Origin: Deltaproteobacteria bacterium
GTDB taxonomy: Bacteria; Myxococcota_A; UBA9160; SZUA-336
Assembly (NCBI GenBank): GCA_029261925.1
Contig: JAJDAJ010000104.1
Coordinates: 1-64,000 of the forward strand
DNA length: 64,000 nt
Reading direction: 5' to 3'
Shown here piece by piece: positions 16,995-23,906 of the stretch. The notes beneath the pieces are model-generated. The model saw nothing but the letters and a program-made list of their open reading frames with translations. It had not been told where the DNA came from and made no database searches. The position numbers were made by a program, and so were the translations under genes. Position 1 is the first letter of the stretch, and every line of letters begins with the position of its first letter.

Positions 16995-17007
16995 TGTAGA
17001 TTCTGCA
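16995..17007. promoter_or_regulatory. 13-bp dyad, candidate enhancer site for the NtrC-type activator
   Basis: TGTAGATTCTGCA, an imperfect dyad (TGTAG-N3-CTGCA). Its centre is about 94 bp upstream of the rightward and 92 bp upstream of the leftward predicted sigma-54 start points. The same motif, differing in only 2 of 13 positions, lies at 23429-23441 between the other divergent sigma-54 pair. Confidence 0.6.
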
Positions 17008-17068
17008 ATGTTGCGCTGCGCCCATGCGCGCGCTCATCGTGCGGCCGCCGCTGCTCGCGCCCCGGCGG

Positions 17069-17084
17069 CGGCACATGCCTTGCA
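17069..17084 (+). promoter_or_regulatory. Sigma-54 promoter (rightward)
   Basis: CGGCAC-ATGCC-TTGCA. Matches the -24/-12 consensus apart from C for the first T. Predicted start of transcription near 17095, two nt before the ATG at 17097. Confidence 0.7.
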
Positions 17085-17096
17085 CCACCCGGACAC

Positions 17097-17852
17097 ATGC
17101 AAAAAATGTCAGCCTATCTCAACGACATGATCCTGATCGAGAGCGAGCTCCGGGCCGCGGCGCGCGTGCAACGCAGCAGCGGCACGTACGACCCGCTGCC
17201 CGCAGCGCGCGTCTGGATGGACTCGCTGATCGACACCACCGGCAAGCACCTCGAGGCGCTCACGGGCGCTCACGACCAGGCGGGCGGTGTGCTGACCGCG
17301 CATCGCACCGGCATGGGGAGCCTGATCGGCTGGACGACCGGCCTGATCGACCGCGCTCGACTGGAGCACCAGGCATCGCGCAGCATTCGCGACCTGACCG
17401 TGGGGCTGCACATGGCGTGCACCTCGTACGAGATGCTTGCCGTGATCTCGACGGCCACCGAAACGCCCGCGGTCCGGGAGCTCGCGATCGCGCACCTGCG
17501 CGACTGCGTGCACCTGGTCGGCGAGGGCGAGTCGCAGGTGCTGCAGGCCGCCCTGACGGAGCTGGCCGCGGACGGCGTCGCGGTCGACGGCTCGCGGCTC
17601 GACGTGTGCCTCGGCGAGATCGAGCAGGCCTGGGAGCCGCGCTCGGTGATCGACGCGCCGGCCGACCCCGGCGTCCGCGGCGAGGGCGATCCGCAGGCCG
17701 ACCTGCGCTACCGGCTGCGTGCGAGCGCCTTCGCGCGCTCGAATCGGGTCGAGCCGGCCGCGCGTCGGGCGAGCGAAGCCCTGCAGGGCGAGGAGGCCGA
17801 CGAGCTCCGGCGCGCCGCCTCCAGGGCGCGGGCCGGGGTCACCGGCTCCTGA
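17097..17852 (+). CDS. Helical-bundle protein, possibly ferritin-like
   Basis: 251 aa, almost wholly alpha-helical by composition. Residues 5 to about 150 (YLNDMILIESELRAAARVQ, then ARVWMDSLIDTTGKHLEAL, HMACTSYEMLAVISTA and AHLRDCVHLVGEGES) have the spacing of a four-helix bundle and recall DUF892/YciE-type ferritin-like proteins, but I cannot confirm a metal site. The C-terminal third is Arg/Ala-rich and less ordered. Start is ATG 17097, 12 nt after the sigma-54 -12 element; ATG 17106 is an alternative with a 10-nt leader. Neither has a ribosome binding site. The divergent partner is the coiled-coil gene. Confidence 0.65.
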   Translation: MQKMSAYLNDMILIESELRAAARVQRSSGTYDPLPAARVWMDSLIDTTGKHLEALTGAHDQAGGVLTAHRTGMGSLIGWTTGLIDRARLEHQASRSIRDLTVGLHMACTSYEMLAVISTATETPAVRELAIAHLRDCVHLVGEGESQVLQAALTELAADGVAVDGSRLDVCLGEIEQAWEPRSVIDAPADPGVRGEGDPQADLRYRLRASAFARSNRVEPAARRASEALQGEEADELRRAASRARAGVTGS

Positions 17853-17897
17853 CCTCCGTCGGACGGCACGCCGACGCGTGCCGCAGCGCGCTTCCCG

Positions 17898-18365
17898 TCA
17901 AGCGCTGCTGTCGCGCGCCTGTACCGTGAGCACGGGACAGGGCGCGCGGCGCAGCGTTCGCTCGGCGACGCTGCCGAGGAAGACATGTGCCAGACCGGTA
18001 CGCCCGTGGGTACCCATCACGATGAGGTCCGCGCCGATCTCCTCGGCCGTCTCGCAGACTGCGTCCGCGATCCCGATCCCGTCGACGACGTGGCAGTGGA
18101 CCTGGCCCTTCAGCTCGCGGAGATCGTCCTTGACGCGCTCGAGCGCGCCCAGCGCCTCCTTGCGCACCTGGGCCATGTCGACGGTGGGCGGCATCGCAGC
18201 CTCGCCGTACGCGCCGTAGCTGTAGGCGTACGCCGGCATCGGGATCACGTGCACCAGGTGCAGGTCCGCTCCGAGCCGGCTCGCGAGGCCGGCCGCCGCC
18301 TCGAGCGCCGCGGCCGCGTGCTCCGAGAAGTCGTAGGGCACCGCGAAGGTCTGGTAGTCGCTCAT
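17898..18365 (-). CDS. Universal stress protein, UspA family
   Basis: 155-aa single-domain universal stress protein. N-terminal FAVPYDFSEHAAAAL, then LHLVHVIP, and the nucleotide-binding signature GTHGRTGLAHVFLGSVAERTL near residues 120-140, which matches the G-2x-G-9x-G-S/T ATP-binding class. ATG at 18365 is preceded by AAGGAGACGAG. An upstream GTG/ATG extension exists but overlaps the regulator's stop region. It lies 32 nt downstream of the NtrC-type gene and is very likely the last gene of that operon. Confidence 0.92.
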   Translation of the reverse strand: MSDYQTFAVPYDFSEHAAAALEAAAGLASRLGADLHLVHVIPMPAYAYSYGAYGEAAMPPTVDMAQVRKEALGALERVKDDLRELKGQVHCHVVDGIGIADAVCETAEEIGADLIVMGTHGRTGLAHVFLGSVAERTLRRAPCPVLTVQARDSSA

Positions 18366-18397
18366 CTCGTCTCCTTGCGTGGGGGTCTCAGACCGGC

Positions 18398-19759
18398 TCA
18401 CTCCCCGGCCCGGGCGTCGTAGACGTTGAGGCGGTTGTAGAGGGTCTTGAGGCTGATTCCGAGCACCTCGGCGGCGCGCTTCTTGTCGCCCTCGAGCTCC
18501 TCGAGCGTGGCGAGGATCAGGCGCCGCTCGATCTCCTCGATCGAGGTGCCCACGCGGACCTGCAGCAGCGACCCCGAGACCGCCACCATCTGCGCGGGGT
18601 CGGGCTCCGGCAGGGACTCCGGCGCGATGATGCCGTCCGACAGGATCGCGGCGCGCTCGACCACGTTCTTGAGCTGGCGCACGTTGCCCGGCCAGCTGAG
18701 CTCGTGCAGCCGCCGCAGCGCCAGGTCGCTCAGGCGCTTGGCCGTGCCCTCGCGCTCGTTGATCGCGTCGAGGAAGTGTTGTGCCAGCAGATCGATGTCG
18801 TCCCCGCGCTCGCGCAGGGGCGGCAGGTGTACGGGGAAGACGTTGAGCCGGTAGAGCAGATCCTCGCGGAGCGTCCCCTCTTCCACTGCCTTGAGCGGAT
18901 CGCGGTTCGACGCGGTCACGACCCGGACATCGACCTCCGTGGCCTCGGTCGCGCCGACCCGGGTGATGGTGCCGGTCTCGAGCACGCGCAGCAGCTTGAC
19001 CTGCAGCTCGATCGGCATCTCGGTGATCTCGTCCAGGAAGAGAGTCCCGCCGTGGGCCTCCTCGAAGTACCCGCGCCGGCGCCGGTCGGCGCCGGTGAAG
19101 CTGCCCTTCTCGTGCCCGAAGAGCTCGCTCTCGATCAGGTTCGCCGAGATGGCGCCGCAGTTCAGGGCCAGGAAGGCCTCGTCCCTGCGCTTGCTCAGCG
19201 CGTGGACGGTTGCCGCGACGAGCTCCTTGCCGGTGCCACTCTCGCCGGTCACGAAGACCGTGCTCTCCGTCGGCGCCACGCGCGTGATCAGGTCGTAGAC
19301 CTGCTGCACCACCTTCGAGCGCCCGACCATCGCGCCGAAGCGACCCACGCGGCGCAGCTCCGCGCGCAGATCCGCGACCTCTCGCTTGAGGCCCCGCGTG
19401 CGCGCGACGTTCGCCAGGATGGTCTCGAGCCGCGCCTGATCGATCGGCTTGGGCAGGTAGTCGAGTGCGCCGACGCGAAGCGCCGCGATCGCCGTATCCT
19501 TGTCCGCGTGCCCGGTGATCACGACGACCTCGCTCTGCGCGACGAGCTCCTCGTCCTCCATGAGCTCGAGCCCGCCGCCGTCGGGGAGGCGCAGGTCGAG
19601 GAGCACCACATCGGGCGGCGACGCGACGAGCTCGTCACGCGCTCGCGTCAGGCTGGACGCCTCCCGCGTCGCGTAGCCGCGGCGGCGCACGAGCGCACTC
19701 AGGCTGACCCGGAAGTCCTCGTCGTCCTCGACGATCAGCGCCGTGAACTGGGTCGTCAT
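18398..19759 (-). CDS. NtrC-family sigma-54-dependent response regulator
   Basis: 453 aa. Receiver domain 1-120 with phospho-acceptor Asp in VVLLDLRLPDGGG and conserved Thr/Lys (VVITGHA, YLPKPID). AAA+ domain about 140-380: Walker A GESGTGKELVA, the sigma-54 contact loop as GSFTGA (Ser for the usual Ala), Walker B GTLFLDEI, arginine fingers in LREDLLYRLNVF. C-terminal Fis-type helix-turn-helix KKRAAEVLGISLKTLYNRL. It activates sigma-54 RNA polymerase from an upstream site. Its start overlaps the receiver gene's stop by 4 nt. Likely targets are the divergent sigma-54 promoters at 16.9-17.1 kb and 23.4-23.5 kb. Confidence 0.95.
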   Translation of the reverse strand: MTTQFTALIVEDDEDFRVSLSALVRRRGYATREASSLTRARDELVASPPDVVLLDLRLPDGGGLELMEDEELVAQSEVVVITGHADKDTAIAALRVGALDYLPKPIDQARLETILANVARTRGLKREVADLRAELRRVGRFGAMVGRSKVVQQVYDLITRVAPTESTVFVTGESGTGKELVAATVHALSKRRDEAFLALNCGAISANLIESELFGHEKGSFTGADRRRRGYFEEAHGGTLFLDEITEMPIELQVKLLRVLETGTITRVGATEATEVDVRVVTASNRDPLKAVEEGTLREDLLYRLNVFPVHLPPLRERGDDIDLLAQHFLDAINEREGTAKRLSDLALRRLHELSWPGNVRQLKNVVERAAILSDGIIAPESLPEPDPAQMVAVSGSLLQVRVGTSIEEIERRLILATLEELEGDKKRAAEVLGISLKTLYNRLNVYDARAGE

Positions 19760-20208
19760 CGCGTCGCTCCTCCCGCGGGCGGGGGCTGGTTGAGCTGCGT
19801 CCAGTAGCGCACGGCCTCCGCGAACCAGAGGCCCGCACCGCGCGGATCGAAGCGCTTCACCAGGAAGCTGTTCGCGCCCATCGCGTACGAGCGCCGGACG
19901 TCCTCCTCGTCGTCCGACGACGAGACGACGATCACCGGCAGCGACGCGGTCTCGGATCGGGCGCGGAGGCGGCGCAGGACCTCGAAGCCGTCGACCCGGG
20001 GCAGCTTGAGGTCCAGAAAGATCACCCGGGGCCGGATGCGAGGCGACCCGCCCTCCTCTGGCTCCAGGCCGAGCATCTCGAGCGCCTCCTGTCCGTCGCG
20101 CGCGATCTCGAGCGAGGCGTCGAGGGACGCCCGCCGCAGCGCACGGATCGCGACGTCGGCGTCGTCGGGGTCGTCCTCGACCATCAGGATCGGAACGGGT
20201 GGGCTCAT
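19756..20208 (-). CDS. Single-domain response regulator, Rcp1-like
   Basis: 150-aa stand-alone receiver. Acidic pocket MVEDDPDDADVAIRAL, phospho-acceptor Asp in VIFLDLKLPRVDG, Ser in VIVVSSSDDEEDV and Lys in SFLVKRFD. The VEDDPDD start and the long loop before the phospho-Asp are typical of Rcp1-type regulators paired with phytochrome-like kinases. With no output domain it may act by protein contact or as a phosphate relay or sink between the kinase and the NtrC-type regulator. Overlaps both neighbours by 4 nt. Confidence 0.92.
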   Translation of the reverse strand: MSPPVPILMVEDDPDDADVAIRALRRASLDASLEIARDGQEALEMLGLEPEEGGSPRIRPRVIFLDLKLPRVDGFEVLRRLRARSETASLPVIVVSSSDDEEDVRRSYAMGANSFLVKRFDPRGAGLWFAEAVRYWTQLNQPPPAGGATR

Positions 20209-21797
20209 GGCGCCCCCTGCGGAAGCTCGAAGTAGAAGCGAGCGCCCTGGCCCGGCTCGCCCTCGGCCCAGACGCGCCCGCCGTGGCGCTTCACGATCCG
20301 CTCGACGATCGCCAGGCCGATGCCGGTACCGCCTGCGTCGTCGCCCCTGTCGAGGCGCTCGAACATCTTGAAGAGCTTCTTCTCGAATCGCATGTCGAAT
20401 CCCCGCCCCGTATCCGCCACCTCGAAGACGCAGCGCCCGTCGTCCACCGAGCCGCGTACGGTAACCCGGCGCTTCTCGCAGCCACGAGAGTACTTGAGGG
20501 CGTTGGTGAACAGGTTCGCCAGCACGTCACCGACCAGCGTCCGGTCGGCGCACACGTCGGGCAGATCCTCGACGATCAGCTCGACGTCCTCGTCCTCGGC
20601 CACGCTGACCTGAACGAAGATCTCTCGCACGAGCGGGTCCATGTCGATCGGCTCGATCTCCAGCCGCGCGCGACCGGCCCGGGACAGGTGCTGCAGGCCG
20701 TCCAGCAGGCGGGTCGCCCGCGTAGCGCTGCGCTGGATCCGCCCCAGCAGCTCGATGCCCTCGTCGTCGAGCGGACGCTCTCGATAGTCCTCCTCGAGGA
20801 TGCTGGCGAAGTTCAGCACGGCACCGAGCGGTGAGCGCAGGTCGTGCGAGATCGTCTGGTTGAGCACGCGCAGCTCGCTTACGGCCTCCTCGAGCGCCTC
20901 GGTGCGCTCGGCCACATGCCCCTCGAGCTCGCCCTTGCGGTCCTCGAGCGCCCGGTTGCTCACGGCCAGAAAGCGCGACTGCCGGCTCGTCAGCCGCAGC
21001 TGCCGGGTGAGCGCCGCCAGCACGACCGAGAGCACCAGGCCCGAGGCCAGCAGGTAGTGAGGGATCGGTGTGAGCACCGACGCGGCGAGCTCCGGAGTCG
21101 GGTGGTGCGCCACCCGCCAGACGACGCCGTGCGGCAGCTCGAGCTCGCCCTCCACGCGCCACCACTGCTGCCAGAGATCGTCGCTCGCGGCGCCGCGCGC
21201 GTGGAGCTCCCGCTCGTTCCAGTGGATGCGGATCGCATAGCCCGCCGCCTTGCCGTGGAGCGCGCCCTCGAGCAGCCGCTGGAGATCGACGCGCGACTCG
21301 AGCTGCCCGTCGGCGCCTCCGGGACCGACCGGGAGCCGGAGGCGGAAGGAGGGCCGCCCGTTGGGATCGTTCTCGGGCCCCAGCAGGACCGGGCGCCGGA
21401 GAGCCGGCAGGACACCGGGCTCGGCGACCCGGTACGCGAGATCCGGGCTCGCCCGCAGGCGCTGGAACCCGTCGGCCGGATCGCTCCACGCCACGTACGC
21501 GAGCGCCGGGAAGTTCTGCAGCAGCAGGTCGATGTCGGCCTGCCACTCGTCGAGCGGCCGCCGGCCCAGAACTTCCCAGAGCCGCGTCAGCTCGTCGAGC
21601 GCCGTCGTGTAGGCACGGAAGCGCGCCCCGACCAGCTCGCGGGTCTCGGCGGCCAGCTCGTCGGCCGACTCGAGCGTCGCGTGACGCCGGTCGGCGATCA
21701 GCGACCCCCAGCCCGCCAGCGAGAGCGCCCAGCCGAGCGCGATCACCAGGGCCGGCAGCCAGAGATCCCGTCGATCCTCGCGCTGCGCCCCTGCCAT
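20205..21797 (-). CDS. Membrane sensor histidine kinase
   Basis: 530 aa. First membrane helix at about 15-33 (LVIALGWALSLAGWGSLI), an extracytoplasmic region of about 230 residues with a CHASE-like layout (AYVAWSDPADGFQRL, RLPVGPGG), second helix (YLLASGLVLSVVLAAL), a coiled linker, HisKA box TISHDLRSPLGAVLNF with the phospho-His, then HATPase motifs (N box NLFTNALKYS, G1 VADTGRGFD, G2 GGTGIGLAIV). Such kinases feed Rcp1-type regulators. The ATG at 21797 is chosen because it begins the first helix; the frame continues upstream without similarity. Confidence 0.9.
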   Translation of the reverse strand: MAGAQREDRRDLWLPALVIALGWALSLAGWGSLIADRRHATLESADELAAETRELVGARFRAYTTALDELTRLWEVLGRRPLDEWQADIDLLLQNFPALAYVAWSDPADGFQRLRASPDLAYRVAEPGVLPALRRPVLLGPENDPNGRPSFRLRLPVGPGGADGQLESRVDLQRLLEGALHGKAAGYAIRIHWNERELHARGAASDDLWQQWWRVEGELELPHGVVWRVAHHPTPELAASVLTPIPHYLLASGLVLSVVLAALTRQLRLTSRQSRFLAVSNRALEDRKGELEGHVAERTEALEEAVSELRVLNQTISHDLRSPLGAVLNFASILEEDYRERPLDDEGIELLGRIQRSATRATRLLDGLQHLSRAGRARLEIEPIDMDPLVREIFVQVSVAEDEDVELIVEDLPDVCADRTLVGDVLANLFTNALKYSRGCEKRRVTVRGSVDDGRCVFEVADTGRGFDMRFEKKLFKMFERLDRGDDAGGTGIGLAIVERIVKRHGGRVWAEGEPGQGARFYFELPQGAP

Positions 21798-21803
21798 CCA
21801 GGA

Positions 21804-21890
21804 ATTGTACAAACTACACGACCTCTGACCGCATGCCGGCCGGAGAGGGATCCGTCTTACCCGGCCAGGCAGACAGCAGGATCCGTGCCG
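21804..21890 (-). promoter_or_regulatory. Candidate control region of the kinase operon
   Basis: Three elements read leftward. A strong -10 (TACAAT, 21809-21804) lies exactly 6 nt from the kinase ATG but has no good -35. A dyad TGTACAAACTACA (21806-21818) resembles the sites at 16995 and 23429 and overlaps that -10. A weaker sigma-54-like element CGGCAC-GGATC-CTGCT lies at 21890-21875. Autoregulation by the NtrC-type protein is a possible reading. Confidence 0.3.
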
Positions 21891-22068
21891 CACCCGGATC
21901 GCCGCCGACCTCCCGGCGATCTGATGCAGTTCAAGCACGCGATCGAGCGCACGCCGGCCCTCGCGTTCCAGCCCCGCGGCACCTGATGCGCGCCTGATCG
22001 CGAGCGGGGACCGCGGTCCTGGCACGTCGATTCGACGCGGGAGACGCGGGCCGAGCCGCCCTCGGTCC

Positions 22069-22668
22069 TCAGGCGCCGCTCGAGAGCGCTGCGTAGCGCT
22101 TCCCGGCCTTCTGCCAGTCGAGCAGCTGATCGACCACCGCCTGCACGTAGCGATCGCGCTCGTTCTGCACGTCGAGGTAGTAGGCGTGCTCCCAGACGTC
22201 GATCGTGAGCAGCGCGGTGTACCGGCTCCGCAGCGGATTCTCGGCGTCGGTGCTGCTCTGGACCCGCAGCCGACCGTCCACATCGGCCAGCAGCCAGGCC
22301 CAGCCCGACCCGAACTCACCGTTGGCGGCCTCGGCCAGCGCGCGCCGGGCGGCCGCCAGGCCACCCAGGTCGCGATCGATCGCCGCGGCGAGCGCACCCT
22401 CGGGCGGCCCCGCGCCGGGGCAGAGGCTGTTCCAGTACAGGGTGTGGTTCCAGACCTGGGCCGCCACGTTGAACACCTGGGCGTCGTCTGCCTCGCGGAT
22501 CACGTCCTCGAGCGGCCGTTCGGCGGCGGGTGTGCCGCCGATCGCCTTCTCGAGCTTCGAGACGTAGCCCCTGTGGTGCTTCTCGTAGTGGATCTCCACG
22601 GTCCGCGCGCTGATGTGCGGCTCGAGGGCGTCCCTCTCGAACGGGAGCGGATCCAGCTCGAAGCTCAT
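22069..22668 (-). CDS. sodB: Superoxide dismutase, iron type
   Basis: 199-aa cytoplasmic Fe/Mn superoxide dismutase that converts superoxide to oxygen and hydrogen peroxide. Four metal ligands are visible: His in HYEKHHRGYV, His in VWNHTLYW, and Asp and His in LTIDVWEHAYYLD. The second-sphere Gln sits in AAQVWNHTLYW, the position used by iron enzymes. Length and the GSGWAWLL block are normal. It lies 27 nt downstream of the lipoprotein gene and is probably transcribed with it and the DUF1328 gene from the sigma-54 promoter at 23386. Iron preference is inference from the Gln position. Confidence 0.93.
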   Translation of the reverse strand: MSFELDPLPFERDALEPHISARTVEIHYEKHHRGYVSKLEKAIGGTPAAERPLEDVIREADDAQVFNVAAQVWNHTLYWNSLCPGAGPPEGALAAAIDRDLGGLAAARRALAEAANGEFGSGWAWLLADVDGRLRVQSSTDAENPLRSRYTALLTIDVWEHAYYLDVQNERDRYVQAVVDQLLDWQKAGKRYAALSSGA

Positions 22669-22695
22669 GCCGTGCTCTCCTTCCAGGGTCGCCGA

Positions 22696-23154
22696 TCAGA
22701 CCGCATCGCGGCCGAGCCCCTCGCTCGCCTGCTCGAGGCCCGACTCGAGCTCCTCGACGGCCCAGCGGAAGCGCCGCTGCGTGCGCTCCCAGGCCTCGCG
22801 GGTGTCCGCCTTCAGCGCCTCGAGATCCTCGCGCAGCTCTGCGCGCCGGTCCTCGAGCGCGGCGAGCTGCACCTCGGCCGACTGCCGGGCCCGGTCGGCC
22901 AGATCCGACGCGCGCTCGCGAGCCGCAGCGATCTCGCGCTCGAGGTCGTCGAGCTTCTCGTCCATGGCGGCGCGGAACCTCTCGATCTCCGCGGCGGTGA
23001 GCTCGCTCGCCGTCTCGTAGGCCTCGCGGACCTCCTCGCGCACGTTCGCCGCGGCGACGTCTCGCGACGCTGTGTCCTCACCTCCGCACCCGGCCGCGAT
23101 CACGGCCAGGCCCGCGCCGACGCCCAGGGCGCCTCGCCGGATGCAGGTTCGCAT
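22696..23154 (-). CDS. Coiled-coil lipoprotein, function unknown
   Basis: 152 aa. An N-terminal signal with lipobox (LAVIAAGCGG) is followed by a long, uninterrupted amphipathic helix rich in Ala, Glu and Arg from about residue 35 to 145. It is predicted to be envelope-anchored and elongated; I do not recognise a family. It sits between the DUF1328 gene (14 nt upstream) and sodB (27 nt downstream) and is likely part of the same sigma-54 transcript. Confidence 0.75.
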   Translation of the reverse strand: MRTCIRRGALGVGAGLAVIAAGCGGEDTASRDVAAANVREEVREAYETASELTAAEIERFRAAMDEKLDDLEREIAAARERASDLADRARQSAEVQLAALEDRRAELREDLEALKADTREAWERTQRRFRWAVEELESGLEQASEGLGRDAV

Positions 23155-23168
23155 GCTGCGTCCCGCCC

Positions 23169-23342
23169 CTAGACCGGCGCCTGACCGCGCGCCGCGCGCG
23201 CGACCGCCGAAACCACGAGCAGGACCAGGAAGACGAAGAACAGGATCTTCGCGATCCCCGCCGCCGCGCCCGCGACACCACCGAAACCCAGGACGCCCGC
23301 GATCACCGCGAGCAGCAGGAAAGTCAGAATCCAGCCGAGCAT
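23169..23342 (-). CDS. DUF1328 small membrane protein
   Basis: 57-aa protein of two hydrophobic helices joined by a Gly/Ala loop ([20 protein letters not shown], then [17 protein letters not shown]), which is the DUF1328/YtjA signature. Function is unknown, but members are often induced by stress. The ATG at 23342 is fixed by AGGAGG nine nt upstream. The sigma-54 promoter at 23386-23371 gives an 18-nt leader. First gene of the DUF1328-lipoprotein-sodB operon. Confidence 0.9.
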   Translation of the reverse strand: MLGWILTFLLLAVIAGVLGFGGVAGAAAGIAKILFFVFLVLLVVSAVARAARGQAPV

Positions 23343-23370
23343 GCTTGTTACCTCCTGTCGAGACGCAGGG

Positions 23371-23386
23371 AGCAAGAGGCGTGCCA
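23371..23386 (-). promoter_or_regulatory. Sigma-54 promoter (leftward), DUF1328-lipoprotein-sodB
   Basis: Reading leftward: TGGCAC-GCCTC-TTGCT, an exact match to the -24/-12 consensus. Predicted start of transcription near 23360, 18 nt before the DUF1328 ATG with its AGGAGG site in the leader. Confidence 0.8.
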
Positions 23387-23428
23387 CCGCCGCGCCCCTC
23401 TGCGCGGGCGCACGGGCGCGAGCGACTC

Positions 23429-23441
23429 TGCAGCTTCTACA
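23429..23441. promoter_or_regulatory. 13-bp dyad, candidate enhancer site (second copy)
   Basis: TGCAGCTTCTACA on the + strand, that is TGTAGAAGCTGCA on the other. It matches the site at 16995-17007 at 11 of 13 positions. Its centre is about 92 bp upstream of the encapsulin-side start point and 75 bp upstream of the sodB-side start point. Confidence 0.6.
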
Positions 23442-23500
23442 AACGCTGCGTCGATCGCGCCCCAGGCTCGGCTGGCAGCGGCGCTCCGGAAGCGGGGCGC

Positions 23501-23516
23501 TGGCACGCGCCTTGCT
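23501..23516 (+). promoter_or_regulatory. Sigma-54 promoter (rightward), encapsulated ferritin operon
   Basis: TGGCAC-GCGCC-TTGCT, an exact consensus match. Predicted start of transcription near 23527, two nt before the ATG at 23529. Confidence 0.8.
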
Positions 23517-23528
23517 CTCTCGACGCGC

Positions 23529-23906
23529 ATGCCACCGAACACGAGCGGGCTACACGAGCCCGCAGAGAAGATGAGTCAGGAGACGCTGGACCAGCACCGC
23601 GCGATCTCTTCCCTGATGGAGGAGCTCGAGGCCGTGGACTGGTACGCCCAGCGCGTGGACGCAACCGACGACGACGAGCTGCGCGCGGTGCTCGCGCACA
23701 ACCGGGACGAGGAGAAGGAGCACGCGGTCATGACGCTCGAGTGGCTGCGCCGCCGGGATCCCGTCCTGGACCGCTACCTGCGCGAGTACCTGTTCCGCGA
23801 CGGCTCGATCGTCGAGCACGAGCACACGGCCGACGCACACGACGACGGTCCCAGCGAGCGCCGCGGCGGATCCCTGGGGCTCGGCAGCCTGCGGGGGACG
23901 GCCTGA
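23529..23906 (+). CDS. Encapsulated ferritin-like protein (EncFtn), encapsulin cargo
   Basis: 125 aa. The core [22 protein letters not shown] and [21 protein letters not shown] carries the Glu, Glu-Lys-Glu-His pattern of the half-ferroxidase site that is completed by dimerisation in EncFtn, which oxidises Fe2+ for storage inside an encapsulin shell. The C-terminus [10 protein letters not shown] is a canonical encapsulation peptide. ATG 23529 is preferred because HEP..E...ETL..HRAI upstream of the core resembles the R. rubrum EncFtn N-terminus as I recall it; ATG 23571 is the alternative if a longer leader is needed. Stop overlaps the shell gene in TGATG. Confidence 0.93.
   Translation: MPPNTSGLHEPAEKMSQETLDQHRAISSLMEELEAVDWYAQRVDATDDDELRAVLAHNRDEEKEHAVMTLEWLRRRDPVLDRYLREYLFRDGSIVEHEHTADAHDDGPSERRGGSLGLGSLRGTA

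Noticed and set aside
16433-17098. Leftward frame through the coiled-coil gene, with an ATG at 16903 sixteen nt from the sigma-54 element
   Set aside because: It has no ribosome binding site, and the overlapping frame with GTG 16830 has AGGAGG and a coherent helical protein.
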